Of a DNA stretch of 64,000 nucleotides, positions 32,996 to 41,271 are shown piece after piece (positions within the stretch are counted from its first letter, which is position 1; each line of letters starts with the position of its first letter). The translations under genes were made by a program, and so were the position numbers. Where the stretch lies: NCBI GenBank assembly GCA_910588635.1, contig CAJUPW010000003.1:1-64000 (forward strand), in the 5' to 3' direction. The notes below the pieces were generated by a model, which saw only the letters and a program-made list of their open reading frames with translations, was not told the origin of the DNA and searched no databases. This DNA is from an uncultured Oscillospiraceae bacterium. GTDB lineage: Bacteria > Bacillota > Clostridia > Oscillospirales > Oscillospiraceae.

Positions 32996-33853
32996 ATGTC
33001 TAGACGCAGCAGCCGCAGCAGAACGCACAGAAGAAGCAGAGGCCGGTTCGGGCCGCTGTTCAAGCTGCTGTGCGTTCTGGCGGTGGTGGTTGCGCTGACG
33101 GGGGGAGCTACGGTGTTCTTCCGGGTAGAGACGGTGGAGGTCACCGGCAATCAGCGCTACACCCAGGAGGAGATTATCGCGGCCTCGGGCATCCAGATGG
33201 GCGACAACCTGTACGCCCTGAACAAGGTGAGCATTGACCGGAAAATCCGCACCCGGCTGCCCTATGTAGGGGAGCTGTCCATCAACCGCGCCCTGCCCAG
33301 CACCATCCGGATCGACGTGACCGAGTGGGAGGCGGTGGCCCGGGTGGAGGCGCCATCCCCTGAACAGGCGGCCGCCGTTCGGGAGGAGCTGGGCGAAGGG
33401 AAGAAGGACGGGGAGCCGGCGGCGCTGGCTCAGGAACCCTGGCTCATCAGCGTGCGGGGCAAGCTGCTGGAGCAGGCCCCGGAGAACAGTACGGCCATCG
33501 CGGTGACCGGGCTGACTGCCATCGCGCCTCAGGCGGGGGAGATGGTGAAGGTGCCGGAGGGAGAGGCCACCCGGCTGGAAGCCCTCACCGCCTTACTGGG
33601 GGCGATGGAGGACGCGGACCTGTTCCGGGAGATATCCCGGATTCAACTGGAGGCCACCCGGCTGATTGTGCGGTACGCGGACCGCTTTGACGTGAAAATG
33701 AAGCTGAACGCCGACTTCGGCTACAATATCCGGCTGATGCGGGCCGTCCGGGAGCAGATGGAGGAGAAATACGGCCCGGAGGCCGCCGGCACTATTGATC
33801 TGACCCAGGAGAAGCACGAGGCGGTGTACTCGCCGGCGAAGCCGGAGGGCTGA
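32996..33853 (+). CDS. ftsQ: Cell division protein FtsQ/DivIB
   Basis: 285 residues: a short Arg/Ser-rich cytoplasmic tail, one membrane helix (LLCVLAVVVALTGGATVFF, about 22-40), a POTRA domain (VETVEVTGNQRYTQEEIIAA through LPSTIRIDVTEWEAVA) and a beta domain. It links FtsL/DivIC to the divisome. GGGAGG lies before the ATG. The 87-bp gap after murA shows no obvious promoter. ftsZ follows from its own promoter. Confidence 0.9.
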   Translation: MSRRSSRSRTHRRSRGRFGPLFKLLCVLAVVVALTGGATVFFRVETVEVTGNQRYTQEEIIAASGIQMGDNLYALNKVSIDRKIRTRLPYVGELSINRALPSTIRIDVTEWEAVARVEAPSPEQAAAVREELGEGKKDGEPAALAQEPWLISVRGKLLEQAPENSTAIAVTGLTAIAPQAGEMVKVPEGEATRLEALTALLGAMEDADLFREISRIQLEATRLIVRYADRFDVKMKLNADFGYNIRLMRAVREQMEEKYGPEAAGTIDLTQEKHEAVYSPAKPEG

Positions 33854-33899
33854 TTGACATGAAAAATGTGGAAAGTTTGGTCGGATATGTGATTTCCTC

Positions 33900-33928
33900 T
33901 TGACCAATGGATAAAACTGCGGTACAAT
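33900..33928 (+). promoter_or_regulatory. Promoter of ftsZ
   Basis: TTGACC at 33900-33905 and TACAAT at 33923-33928, 17 bp apart, about 80 bp before the ftsZ ATG. Confidence 0.75.
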
Positions 33929-34006
33929 GTAACAAAATCTTGATGAAAGCTGGGAGAAGGCCACAAGACCTTGCGGCGGCTCCCGATGTACATAGGAGGA
34001 GACATA

Positions 34007-35170
34007 ATGGCGTTTGGATTGGATATGGGTCCTGACAGCGTGGTCAATATCAAGGTGATCGGCGTGGGCGGCGGCGGCAACAACGTGGTCAACCGTATGG
34101 TCCGCACGGGGACCAAGGGCGTGGAGTTTATCGCCGTCAACACGGATAAGCAGGCGCTGGAGGCCTCCAGCGCTACCAATAAAATTCAGATCGGCGAGAA
34201 GCTGACCAACGGACAGGGCGCCGGCGCCGACCCGGAGGTGGGCCGCAAGTCCGCCGAGGAGAGCCGCAAGCAGGTGGCCGAGGCTCTGGAGAACACCGAT
34301 ATGGTGTTTATCACCGCCGGCATGGGCGGCGGCACCGGCACGGGGGCCGCCCCCATCGTGGCCGACATCGCCAAGGAACAGGGCATCCTCACCGTGGGTG
34401 TGGTGACCAAGCCCTTCCGGTTTGAAGGTCCCCGCCGGATGCGTCAGGCCGAGGCGGGTATCGCCGAGCTGCGCTCCAAGGTGGATTCCCTGGTCATTAT
34501 CCCAAACGAGCGGCTCAAGCTGGCCAGCGACCAGAAGATTACCATGCTCAACGCCTTTGAGATCGCCGACGATGTGCTGCAGCAGGCCGTCCAGTCCATC
34601 TCCGATCTGATTAAAAACACCGGCTTCATCAACCAGGACTTCGCCGACGTGTCCGCCGTCATGAAGGACGCGGGCCGCGCTCATATGGGCGTAGGCCGGG
34701 CCGCCGGCAAGAACAAGGCGGAGGAGGCGGCCCGGATGGCCATTTCCAGCCCCTTGCTGGAGACCTCCATCAACGGCGCCCGGGGGGTGCTCATCAACGT
34801 CACCGGCTCCATGGATATCGGACTGGAGGAGGTGGAGACCGCCGCCAACCTGGTCCAGGAGGCCGCCTATCCCGACGCCAACATCATCTTCGGCGCCGCT
34901 TTCGATGAGACGCTGGAGGATGAAATCCGGGTTACGGTGATTGCTACCGGCTTTGAGGAGGATCAGGACATCCCCTTCCCCTATATGCAGGAGCAGCCCG
35001 TTTTCCAGATGCCTGTGGCCGCGCCCGCGTCTGCCGCGGCTGAGGAACCCGCCCCTGAGCCCGAGCCCGAGCCGGAACCGGAACCTGAGCCCGTTCCCGA
35101 GCCTCCCAAGCCTGCCGTGGCTGACGACGACTGGGATATGCTGGAGCGTATTTTCAACCGGAAGAGATAA
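34007..35170 (+). CDS. ftsZ: Cell division GTPase FtsZ
   Basis: 387 residues. The tubulin-like domain has VGGGGNNVVNRM, the GTP signature GGGTGTGAAP, and NLDFADV-equivalent NQDFADVSAVM. A linker of alternating Pro-Glu (about residues 345-368) leads to the conserved tail DDDWDMLERIFNRKR, which differs from the canonical DIPxFLR peptide. It forms the Z-ring. The ATG at 34007 has AGGAGGA 6 nt upstream; the open frame upstream covers the promoter leader. ftsA is not next to it. Confidence 0.97.
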   Translation: MAFGLDMGPDSVVNIKVIGVGGGGNNVVNRMVRTGTKGVEFIAVNTDKQALEASSATNKIQIGEKLTNGQGAGADPEVGRKSAEESRKQVAEALENTDMVFITAGMGGGTGTGAAPIVADIAKEQGILTVGVVTKPFRFEGPRRMRQAEAGIAELRSKVDSLVIIPNERLKLASDQKITMLNAFEIADDVLQQAVQSISDLIKNTGFINQDFADVSAVMKDAGRAHMGVGRAAGKNKAEEAARMAISSPLLETSINGARGVLINVTGSMDIGLEEVETAANLVQEAAYPDANIIFGAAFDETLEDEIRVTVIATGFEEDQDIPFPYMQEQPVFQMPVAAPASAAAEEPAPEPEPEPEPEPEPVPEPPKPAVADDDWDMLERIFNRKR

Positions 35171-35175
35171 GAGAA

Positions 35176-35205
35176 ACCGCCTTGCCGATGGCAAGGCGGT
35201 CTTTT
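35176..35205. terminator. Intrinsic terminator after ftsZ
   Basis: An 11-bp stem ACCGCCTTGCC / GGCAAGGCGGT with a 3-nt loop, followed by CTTTT. On the minus strand a T-rich stretch also follows, so it may serve lrgB as well. Confidence 0.8.
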
Positions 35206-35879
35206 CATAGAAAGAGAACCAGAATGGAGGTCAGAATACCGCAGACACAGATGGCAATGGAGCTCATGGCCCCCTGGACCGGACCGATCTCCATAGCTCG
35301 GGTGGTGCCCAGGGCGTGGGAGCAGGCCCCGATGGCCAGCCCCTCCGCCACGGGGTCGGTAATGTGGAACAGCCTGGCGAAGAGGGGGGCGAATACCGCC
35401 CCGGTAAGGCCGGCCACCATCACCGCCGCCGCGGCGATGCCGCCGATCCCGCCCCGGCTCTCGGCGATGCCGATGGCGATGGCGGTGGTGACGCTCTTGG
35501 GCAGGAGGGAGGCGGCCAGGGCGTCGTCCACATGGAACGCCTTGCACAGCGCCAGAATGCTGCCCACGCTGGTGAGGCTGCCGGCCAGACAGCCGGCCAG
35601 GACGGGGAGGAAGTGCTCCTTCAGAATGGAGCGCTGGTTGTAGATGTTCAGGGCCAGCACGGCGGTGACAGGGCCCAGCATCAGCTTGATGAAATCGCCG
35701 CCGGCGGCGTAGCGCTCATAGGGGATGCGGAAGAGAGACAGCACGGCGATGACCAGGGCGGCGGCGGTGAGCAGAGGGGGCAGCGGCCCGATCTTTTTTT
35801 GTACCCGGCGCCCCGCCCACCAGGCGGCGGCGGAGAGGGTCAGCCCGAACAGGGGGGAGGAGAGCATGGCGTCAAGCAT
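35205..35879 (-). CDS. lrgB: LrgB/CidB family membrane protein
   Basis: 224 residues with about seven hydrophobic helices and the LrgB motifs KLMLGPVTAVLALNIYNQR, LPKSVTTAIAIGIAE and GACSHALGTTRAMEIG. LrgAB and CidAB were described as holin/antiholin-like modulators of murein hydrolases and later as pyruvate uptake systems. It starts 8 bp inside the end of lrgA. Direct control by the XRE gene at the head of this operon is likely from position. Confidence 0.92.
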   Translation of the reverse strand: MLDAMLSSPLFGLTLSAAAWWAGRRVQKKIGPLPPLLTAAALVIAVLSLFRIPYERYAAGGDFIKLMLGPVTAVLALNIYNQRSILKEHFLPVLAGCLAGSLTSVGSILALCKAFHVDDALAASLLPKSVTTAIAIGIAESRGGIGGIAAAAVMVAGLTGAVFAPLFARLFHITDPVAEGLAIGACSHALGTTRAMEIGPVQGAMSSIAICVCGILTSILVLFL

Positions 35880-36249
35880 GGCTGCCGCCCCCTTTCCTCG
35901 TCAGGCGGATGAGAAGCTGGACCACCCAGGCGGTGACGCAGTAAATCAGCGGCACGGTGAGGAAGCTAACCAGCAGGAAGGGGGCCAGCTGGCCCAGGAT
36001 GGCCGGGGCGTGCTCCATCACCTCCACGCAGGAGGGGAGGAAGAAGAAGGCCATGTTGGCCACCAGAAAGCCGCTGGAGCGCCGGATGTGCTCCGGCTTG
36101 AGGGCCCCTGAGAAGAGCAGGAGGGCCAGAAGGAGCAGTGCGATGACGCTGGCCGGGAAGGCCACGGGGATGAGGGCGGAGATGCCCTCGGAGATCAGGC
36201 ACAGACCGAAGATGATGGTCAGCTCCGACATGATGTTCAATGGCTTCAC
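35872..36249 (-). CDS. lrgA: LrgA/CidA family membrane protein
   Basis: 125 residues, four helices, matching the CidA/LrgA family (LISEGISALIPVAFPASVIALLLL, LVANMAFFFLPSCVEVMEH). It is the partner of LrgB. The start is uncertain: the GTG at 36249 overlaps the XRE stop (GTGA), a TTG at 36240 has GAGGTG 6 nt upstream and fits best, and an ATG lies at 36231. All give the same membrane core. It is translationally linked to the regulator before it. Confidence 0.88.
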   Translation of the reverse strand: MKPLNIMSELTIIFGLCLISEGISALIPVAFPASVIALLLLALLLFSGALKPEHIRRSSGFLVANMAFFFLPSCVEVMEHAPAILGQLAPFLLVSFLTVPLIYCVTAWVVQLLIRLTRKGGGSHA

Positions 36250-36455
36250 CTCTCGTCGCTGCGTCCTGCCAGATAATCCAGAGATACGCCGTAAAAGTCC
36301 GCAATACGGACAAAAATGGATACTTGCGGTTCCCGCGCACCATATTCGTAGTCCTGATAAGTGCGCGGGGAGACGCCGATTTCTTTTGCAAATGCGTTTT
36401 GGGAGATTCCCTTGTTTTTTCGCATTTGAATCAACCGCTCAGAAAAAATAGACAA
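36246..36455 (-). CDS. XRE-family HTH regulator, module 1
   Basis: 69 residues, nearly all a Cro/C1-type helix-turn-helix: IQMRKNKGISQNAFAKEIGV, with recognition helix SPRTYQDYEYGAREP, and the end IADFYGVSLDYLAGR. The start is a TTG with GGAGA 7 nt upstream. It is divergent from the small gene at 36544 and overlaps lrgA by 4 bp. It very probably binds the 15-bp inverted repeat between the two genes and represses the divergent promoter. Confidence 0.85.
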   Translation of the reverse strand: MSIFSERLIQMRKNKGISQNAFAKEIGVSPRTYQDYEYGAREPQVSIFVRIADFYGVSLDYLAGRSDER

Positions 36456-36470
36456 AATTACATCTCCTAC

Positions 36471-36521
36471 TTGACAACGTCAGAATTAACGTATATGATA
36501 GAGATGCGTTAATTCTGACGT
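36471..36521 (+). promoter_or_regulatory. Promoter and inverted-repeat operator of XRE module 1
   Basis: TTGACA (36471-36476) and TATGAT (36494-36499) are 17 bp apart and drive the gene at 36544. A perfect inverted repeat ACGTCAGAATTAACG (36477-36491) / CGTTAATTCTGACGT (36507-36521) has one arm inside the promoter spacer and the other just after the -10. The arm centres are 30 bp apart. Confidence 0.8.
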
Positions 36522-36543
36522 ATTTTGTTTTGGAGGTGTCACA

Positions 36544-36804
36544 ATGGACGACCTGACAAAGTGCCTGTATGAATTTTTGCTGGAAAGGCGTATGGGGGAT
36601 GTGGTATCAGACCCGGAGTACCGGGAAGCCAGCCATACTCTGGAGATGCAGATGAAAAAGGTAGAAGCGGGCATGAACGAGGAACAGGGCATAGAGCTGC
36701 GGGTCCTGCTTGAGAGCGTGTCCGCGCAGAACAGCATAGAGAGCGAGCATCTCTTCCACGCGGCGCTGGGGCTGGCCCGAGAGCTGAGTGCCCTGGCGGG
36801 TTAG
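36544..36804 (+). CDS. Small DUF6809-like helical protein, module 1
   Basis: 86 residues, GGAGGTG before the ATG. It is helical and acidic: LTKCLYEFLLERRMGDVVSD, then SDPEYREASHTLEMQMKKVE, and a C-terminal helix SEHLFHAALGLARELSALAG. Length, the DPEYRE turn and the final helix resemble DUF6809 proteins common in Clostridia, often next to XRE regulators. Function unknown. It is under a strong promoter containing an operator arm, so it should be induced when the divergent XRE protein lets go. Its end overlaps the convergent lysA by 4 bp. Confidence 0.75.
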   Translation: MDDLTKCLYEFLLERRMGDVVSDPEYREASHTLEMQMKKVEAGMNEEQGIELRVLLESVSAQNSIESEHLFHAALGLARELSALAG

Positions 36805-38060
36805 TCCCAGATAGCCGTGGCGAAGTAGTCCTCCGGGGTCTCGGCCCGGCGGATGAGGCGGGTGGAGCCGTCCTGGCACAGCAGCACCTCCGCCGAGCGC
36901 AGCCGGCCGTTGTACTGGTAGCCCATGGCGTGGCCGTGGGCCCCGGTGTCGTGGATGACCAGCAGGTCGCCGATCTGAATTTCCGGCAGCATCCGGTCCA
37001 CAGCGAACTTGTCCGAGTTTTCGCACAGGGAGCCGGTGACATCGTATTTGTGGTCACAGGGGGCGTCCTCTCTGCCCATCACGGTGATGTGGTGGTAGGC
37101 CCCGTAGATGGCCGGGCGCATCAGGTTGGCGGCGCAGGCGTCCACGCCGATATACTCCTTGTGGATGTGCTTCTGGTGGAGTACCTGGGTCACCAGATGT
37201 CCGTAGGGGGCCAGCATGAAGCGGCCCAGCTCGGTGCAGATGGACACGTTGCCCATCCCGGCGGGGACCAGGATGTCCTCATAGGCCCTCCGTACCCCCT
37301 CGCCGATGACCGCGATGTCGTTGGCGGGCTGCTCCGGCCGGTAGGGCACCCCCACGCCCCCGGACAGGTTGATAAAGGTGATGTGGGCCCCTGTCTCCTC
37401 CTTCAGCTCCACGGCGGTGCGGAAGAGGATGGCGGCCAGGGTAGGGTAGTAGTCGTTGGACAGGGTATTGGAGGCCAGGAATGCGTGGATGCCGAACTCC
37501 TCCGCCCCCAGCTCACGCAGACGGCGGAAAGCCTCGGTCATCTGGGGCCGGGTCAGGCCGTACTTGGCGTCGCCCGGGTTGTCCATCACCTGAAAGCCCT
37601 CCTCGCTCTCCCCCAGGGTAAAAGCGCCCCCGGGGTTGAAACGGCAGGAGATCTTTTTGGGGATGTGTCCGATGGTCTGCTTCAAAAAGTCAATGTGGGT
37701 GATGTCGTCCAGATTGATGGTGGCCCCCAGCTTGTCCGCCAGGACGAACTCCTCCGCCGGGGTGTCGTTGGAGGAGAATATGATTTCGTCTCCCCGGAAC
37801 CCGCAGCGGTCAGACATCATCAGCTCGGTGAGGGAGGAGCAGTCCACCCCGCAGCCCTCCTCCCGGAGGAGCTTCAAAATCTGGGGGTTGGGGGTGGCCT
37901 TCACGGCGAAATACTCCTTGAAGCCCGGATTCCAGGAGAAGGCTTTGTACAGCGCCCGGGCGTTTTCCCGGATGCCCCGCTCATCGTAGAGGTGAAATGG
38001 GGTGGGGTAGTCCTTGGCAATCTCCTGAAGCTGCTCCAGGGTGACAAAAGGCTTTTTCAT
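36801..38060 (-). CDS. lysA: Diaminopimelate decarboxylase
   Basis: 419 residues of the alanine racemase-fold group IV decarboxylases. The PLP lysine is in YFAVKATPNP, with INLSGGVGVPYRPEQ for phosphate binding and the partner-subunit cysteine region GSLCENSDKFAVDR. It converts meso-DAP to L-lysine. The form lacking the first Gly-rich HGNNK-type spacing is the longer clostridial variant, and a related arginine/ornithine decarboxylase is less likely. AAGGAG lies upstream. It is divergent from glnA. Confidence 0.88.
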   Translation of the reverse strand: MKKPFVTLEQLQEIAKDYPTPFHLYDERGIRENARALYKAFSWNPGFKEYFAVKATPNPQILKLLREEGCGVDCSSLTELMMSDRCGFRGDEIIFSSNDTPAEEFVLADKLGATINLDDITHIDFLKQTIGHIPKKISCRFNPGGAFTLGESEEGFQVMDNPGDAKYGLTRPQMTEAFRRLRELGAEEFGIHAFLASNTLSNDYYPTLAAILFRTAVELKEETGAHITFINLSGGVGVPYRPEQPANDIAVIGEGVRRAYEDILVPAGMGNVSICTELGRFMLAPYGHLVTQVLHQKHIHKEYIGVDACAANLMRPAIYGAYHHITVMGREDAPCDHKYDVTGSLCENSDKFAVDRMLPEIQIGDLLVIHDTGAHGHAMGYQYNGRLRSAEVLLCQDGSTRLIRRAETPEDYFATAIWD

Positions 38061-38098
38061 AGGGCCTCGCTCCTTTTTCTGTATATAAGGTAACAGAC

Positions 38099-38127
38099 AG
38101 TCTATCGAATTTGTGTCGATTTGTCAA
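38099..38127 (-). promoter_or_regulatory. Promoter of lysA
   Basis: On the minus strand TTGACA (38122-38127) and TAGACT (38099-38104) are 17 bp apart. Confidence 0.7.
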
Positions 38128-38136
38128 TAAAATTCC

Positions 38137-38166
38137 TTGACAATACCGTCCTGTCAATGCGATACT
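38137..38166 (+). promoter_or_regulatory. Promoter of glnA
   Basis: TTGACA (38137-38142) and GATACT (38161-38166) with 18 bp between them. The -35 lies only 9 bp from the lysA -35, so one bound regulator could affect both. Confidence 0.7.
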
Positions 38167-38202
38167 AAAGACCGATATTTAGTAAAGTGAGGAGTTTCGC
38201 TT

Positions 38203-39534
38203 ATGGCCTATACAAAAGAGGATATTATCCGCATCGTCCGGGAGAAGAAAATCGAGTTTATCCGGATGCAGTTCACCGATATTTTCGGTCAGATGAAAAA
38301 CGTGGCCATCACCGCCTCCCAGGTGGAGAAGGCGGTCAACAACCAGATCATGTTCGACGGCTCCTCCATCGAGGGCTTTACCCGCATCCATGAGTCGGAC
38401 CAGTGCCTCTATCCCGACCTGAACAGCTTTGTCATCGTTCCGGAGAAGGTGGCCGGGGGCAAAGTGGCCCGCATGTTCTGCGACGTGTACAACACCGACG
38501 GAACCCCCTTTGTGGGCGACCCCCGGGGCGTGCTGCGCCGGGTGCTGCGCCGGGCGGAGTCCATGGGCTACGATGTGTTCAACATCGGCCCGGAGCTGGA
38601 GTTCTTCCTGTTCGAGACCGACGAGAACGGCCGGGCCACCACCCATACCAAGGACGAGGCCGCCTACTTCGACCTGGGTCCTCTGGACCACGGCGAGTCC
38701 ACCCGCCAGGAGATATGCCGGAACCTGGAGAAGATGGGCTTTGAGATCGAGGCCAGCCACCACGAGTGCGCCGTGGCCCAGCACGAGATCGACTTCAAGT
38801 ACAACAACGCCCTGGACGGGGCGGACAAGATCATGACCTTCAAGCTCACCGCCAAGAGCATCGCCCAGCAGAACGGACTCCATGCCACCTTTATGCCCAA
38901 GCCCATCTACGACATCGCGGGCAGCGGAATGCACCTGAATATGTCCCTGTTCAAGGACGGGAAGAACGTATTTTACGACGCCAACGGGGAGAGGGGGCTG
39001 TCCAAGACGGCCTACGCCTTTATCGCGGGCCTTCTGGACCACGTCCAGGGGTTTACCGCCATCACAAACCCGCTGGTCAACTCCTATAAGCGCCTGGGCG
39101 CGGGCCACGAGGCCCCCCGCTACCGGGCATGGTCGGCCTCCAACCGCTCCGCCCTCATCCGCATCCCCGCCGCCCGGGGCCAGGCTACCCGGGTGGAGCT
39201 GCGCTCCCCCGACCCCTCCTGTAATCCCTATCTGGCGGTGGCCGTCTGCCTGGCCGCCGGCCTGGACGGCATCTCCCGGGGCCTGACCCCGCCCCCGGAG
39301 ATCACCGGAGACATCTATGCCATGGATGACGCCACCCGGGAGAAGCAAGGCATTTTTACCTTGCCCGACACCCTGAAGGATGCCCTGGAGGAGCTGGAGA
39401 AGGATGTGTTCATTCTGGACGTGCTGGGCGAGCACGTGACCCGGCAGTTTATCAAGGGCCGGCTGGAGGAGTGGAACGAGTATCAGACCCGTGTGTCCAG
39501 CTGGGAGCTGGAGAAATACCTGGTAATCTATTGA
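38203..39534 (+). CDS. glnA: Glutamine synthetase type I
   Basis: 443 residues, the length of the GSI-alpha class of Firmicutes. Motifs: IMFDGSSIEGF, the metal-binding GPELEFFLF, NGLHATFMPKPI, GSGMHLNMSLF, NPLVNSYKRLGAGHEAPRY and the Arg-containing RSPDPSCNPYLA. It makes glutamine from glutamate, ammonia and ATP. The class is regulated by feedback and, in some species, GlnR; no GlnR site was recognised. GAGG is before the ATG. Confidence 0.96.
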   Translation: MAYTKEDIIRIVREKKIEFIRMQFTDIFGQMKNVAITASQVEKAVNNQIMFDGSSIEGFTRIHESDQCLYPDLNSFVIVPEKVAGGKVARMFCDVYNTDGTPFVGDPRGVLRRVLRRAESMGYDVFNIGPELEFFLFETDENGRATTHTKDEAAYFDLGPLDHGESTRQEICRNLEKMGFEIEASHHECAVAQHEIDFKYNNALDGADKIMTFKLTAKSIAQQNGLHATFMPKPIYDIAGSGMHLNMSLFKDGKNVFYDANGERGLSKTAYAFIAGLLDHVQGFTAITNPLVNSYKRLGAGHEAPRYRAWSASNRSALIRIPAARGQATRVELRSPDPSCNPYLAVAVCLAAGLDGISRGLTPPPEITGDIYAMDDATREKQGIFTLPDTLKDALEELEKDVFILDVLGEHVTRQFIKGRLEEWNEYQTRVSSWELEKYLVIY

Positions 39535-39539
39535 TCCTC

Positions 39540-39573
39540 ACCGGGGGCGGCAGTGTCCGTCCCCGGTCTTTCT
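39540..39573 (+). terminator. Probable terminator after glnA
   Basis: ACCGGGGGCGG pairs with CCGTCCCCGGT (one G-T wobble) around a 6-nt loop, followed by CTTTCT. The T-tract is weak. Confidence 0.55.
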
Positions 39574-39617
39574 GTGCCTTCTGGAGCATAGGCTGACAGC
39601 GAAGGGAGGCGTATTGA

Positions 39618-40403
39618 ATGCGCTTTACAAAAATGGAGGGCCTGGGCAACGACTACATCTACCTCGACTGCCTGGAGGGGGCGCCGGAGGACCTGCCCAA
39701 GCTGGCTGTTCGGCTTTCTGACCGCCACTTCGGCGTGGGAGCGGACGGGCTGATCTGTATCAGGCCGGGACAGGGGGGCGACTTCGCCATGGAGATGTAC
39801 AACGCGGACGGCTCCCGGGGAGCCATGTGCGGCAACGGCATCCGCTGCGTGGGCAAGTACGTCTACGACTGCGGCCTCACCCGCAAGACCTGCCTCACCA
39901 TCGACACCGGGGCCGGTCCCCGGCGGCTGGAGCTCCATGTTCTGGGTGGGACGGTGGACCGGGTGACGGTGGACATGGGGCCGGCCCGGGTGGACAGTCC
40001 TGTCCGGGCGGAGGCGGCGGGGGAGAGCTTTACCGTCGTCCCCGTAGACGTGGGCAACCCCCACGGAGTGATTTTCTGCGACAATCCGGACAACCTGGAC
40101 CTGGAGAGGCTGGGGCCGATTCTGGAGCGCCACCCCGCCTTGGGGGAGCGGCGGAACATTGAGTTTGTCTCCTGCGCCGGACGGGAGCGCCTGACCCTCC
40201 GGGTGTGGGAGCGGGGGAGCGGCGTCACCCTGGCTTGCGGCACCGGGGCCTGCGCCTGTTTTGCCGCCGCGCTGTGGGAGAACCGCTGCGGTCCCAAGGC
40301 GGAGGCCGCCCTTCCCGGCGGGACCCTCACTCTGGAAAAACGGGGGGAGCATATCTTTATGACCGGCCCCGCCCGGAGGGTGTTTGAGGGGGAAGTTTTG
40401 TAG
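39618..40403 (+). CDS. dapF: Diaminopimelate epimerase
   Basis: 261 residues with both catalytic cysteines, MCGNGIRCVGKY at about residues 73-84 and ACGTGACAC at about 208-216, and MEGLGNDYIYLD at the start. It converts LL-DAP to meso-DAP, which feeds MurE and LysA, both encoded in this window. GGGAGG precedes the ATG. Read-through from glnA is possible. Confidence 0.95.
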   Translation: MRFTKMEGLGNDYIYLDCLEGAPEDLPKLAVRLSDRHFGVGADGLICIRPGQGGDFAMEMYNADGSRGAMCGNGIRCVGKYVYDCGLTRKTCLTIDTGAGPRRLELHVLGGTVDRVTVDMGPARVDSPVRAEAAGESFTVVPVDVGNPHGVIFCDNPDNLDLERLGPILERHPALGERRNIEFVSCAGRERLTLRVWERGSGVTLACGTGACACFAAALWENRCGPKAEAALPGGTLTLEKRGEHIFMTGPARRVFEGEVL

Positions 40404-40453
40404 GGGGCGGTCTCCGAGCCGCCCCGCTCCCTCAATTCGACAAAAAACTTCCC

Positions 40454-40483
40454 TTGACAACCGGGGGGGGATACCTTTATTAT
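40454..40483 (+). promoter_or_regulatory. Promoter of the SpoU-family methyltransferase gene
   Basis: TTGACA (40454-40459) and TATTAT (40478-40483) with 18 bp between them, about 35 bp before the GTG start. Confidence 0.65.
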
Positions 40484-40518
40484 ATAAGAATCGTGTCCGG
40501 AACAGGGGAGGAAATGCC

Positions 40519-41271
40519 GTGGAATATATTACCAGCCGAAAAAATCCCGTCATGCTCCATATCCGGAAGCTGAGCGCGGACCGGACATACCGGCGGAAGT
40601 CGGGGGAATTTTTGGGCGACGGAGTAAAACTGCTGGAGGAGGCCGTCCGTTGGAACGCGCCCCTTACCGCCGTGGTGACCACTCCCGGCGTACCGGCGTC
40701 CCCCGTAGAGGGCGTTCGGAGGGTGGAGGTGCCCGAGGATGTTATGGCCTCCATTTCCCCGGCCAAGACCCCTCAGGGGGCGTTGTTTCTGGCCCGGATG
40801 CCGGACCCCGCCCCTCCGGAGCGGCTGGAGGGGGACCGCTTTCTGGTGCTGGACGGCCTCCAGGACCCGGGCAACGTGGGCGCCATCTGGCGCACCGCCG
40901 ACGCCCTGGGGGCGGACGGCCTGATTTTGGTCAATTCCTGCGCCGACCCCTTCTCCCCCAAGACGGTGCGCGCCACCATGGGGGCTTGCTTCCGCCTGCC
41001 GGTCTATGAGACGGAGGCGGACGCCCTGCCGGGGCTGCTGGAGCGGTCCGGCCTGCCCCTATACGCCGCCGCCTTGCGGGAGGACAGTGTGGATGTCAGA
41101 ACAGCGCGGCTCAGCCGCTGCGCCGTGGTGATCGGAAGCGAGGGGCGCGGCGTGTCTCCGGAGCTGCTCCGCCTGAGCGAAAAGACCATGAAAATTCCCA
41201 TGCGGGAGCGGTGTGAATCGCTGAATGCCGCCGTGGCCGCCGCCATCGTGCTGTGGGAGATGGGGCGCTAG
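40519..41271 (+). CDS. TrmH/SpoU family RNA 2'-O-methyltransferase
   Basis: 250 residues from a GTG with GGGGAGG 7 nt upstream; the promoter just before it excludes longer forms. An N-terminal RNA-substrate-binding domain (ITSRKNPVMLHIRKLSADR) is followed by the SPOUT knot with motifs DGLQDPGNVGAIWRTADALG, IGSEGRGVSPELL and IPMRERCESLNAAVAAAI. It methylates a ribose in rRNA or tRNA; the target is not predictable. Confidence 0.9.
   Translation: MEYITSRKNPVMLHIRKLSADRTYRRKSGEFLGDGVKLLEEAVRWNAPLTAVVTTPGVPASPVEGVRRVEVPEDVMASISPAKTPQGALFLARMPDPAPPERLEGDRFLVLDGLQDPGNVGAIWRTADALGADGLILVNSCADPFSPKTVRATMGACFRLPVYETEADALPGLLERSGLPLYAAALREDSVDVRTARLSRCAVVIGSEGRGVSPELLRLSEKTMKIPMRERCESLNAAVAAAIVLWEMGR

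Noticed and set aside
35055..35105. Alternating Pro-Glu codons as a possible tandem repeat locus
   Set aside because: It is the disordered linker of FtsZ, which is commonly low-complexity.
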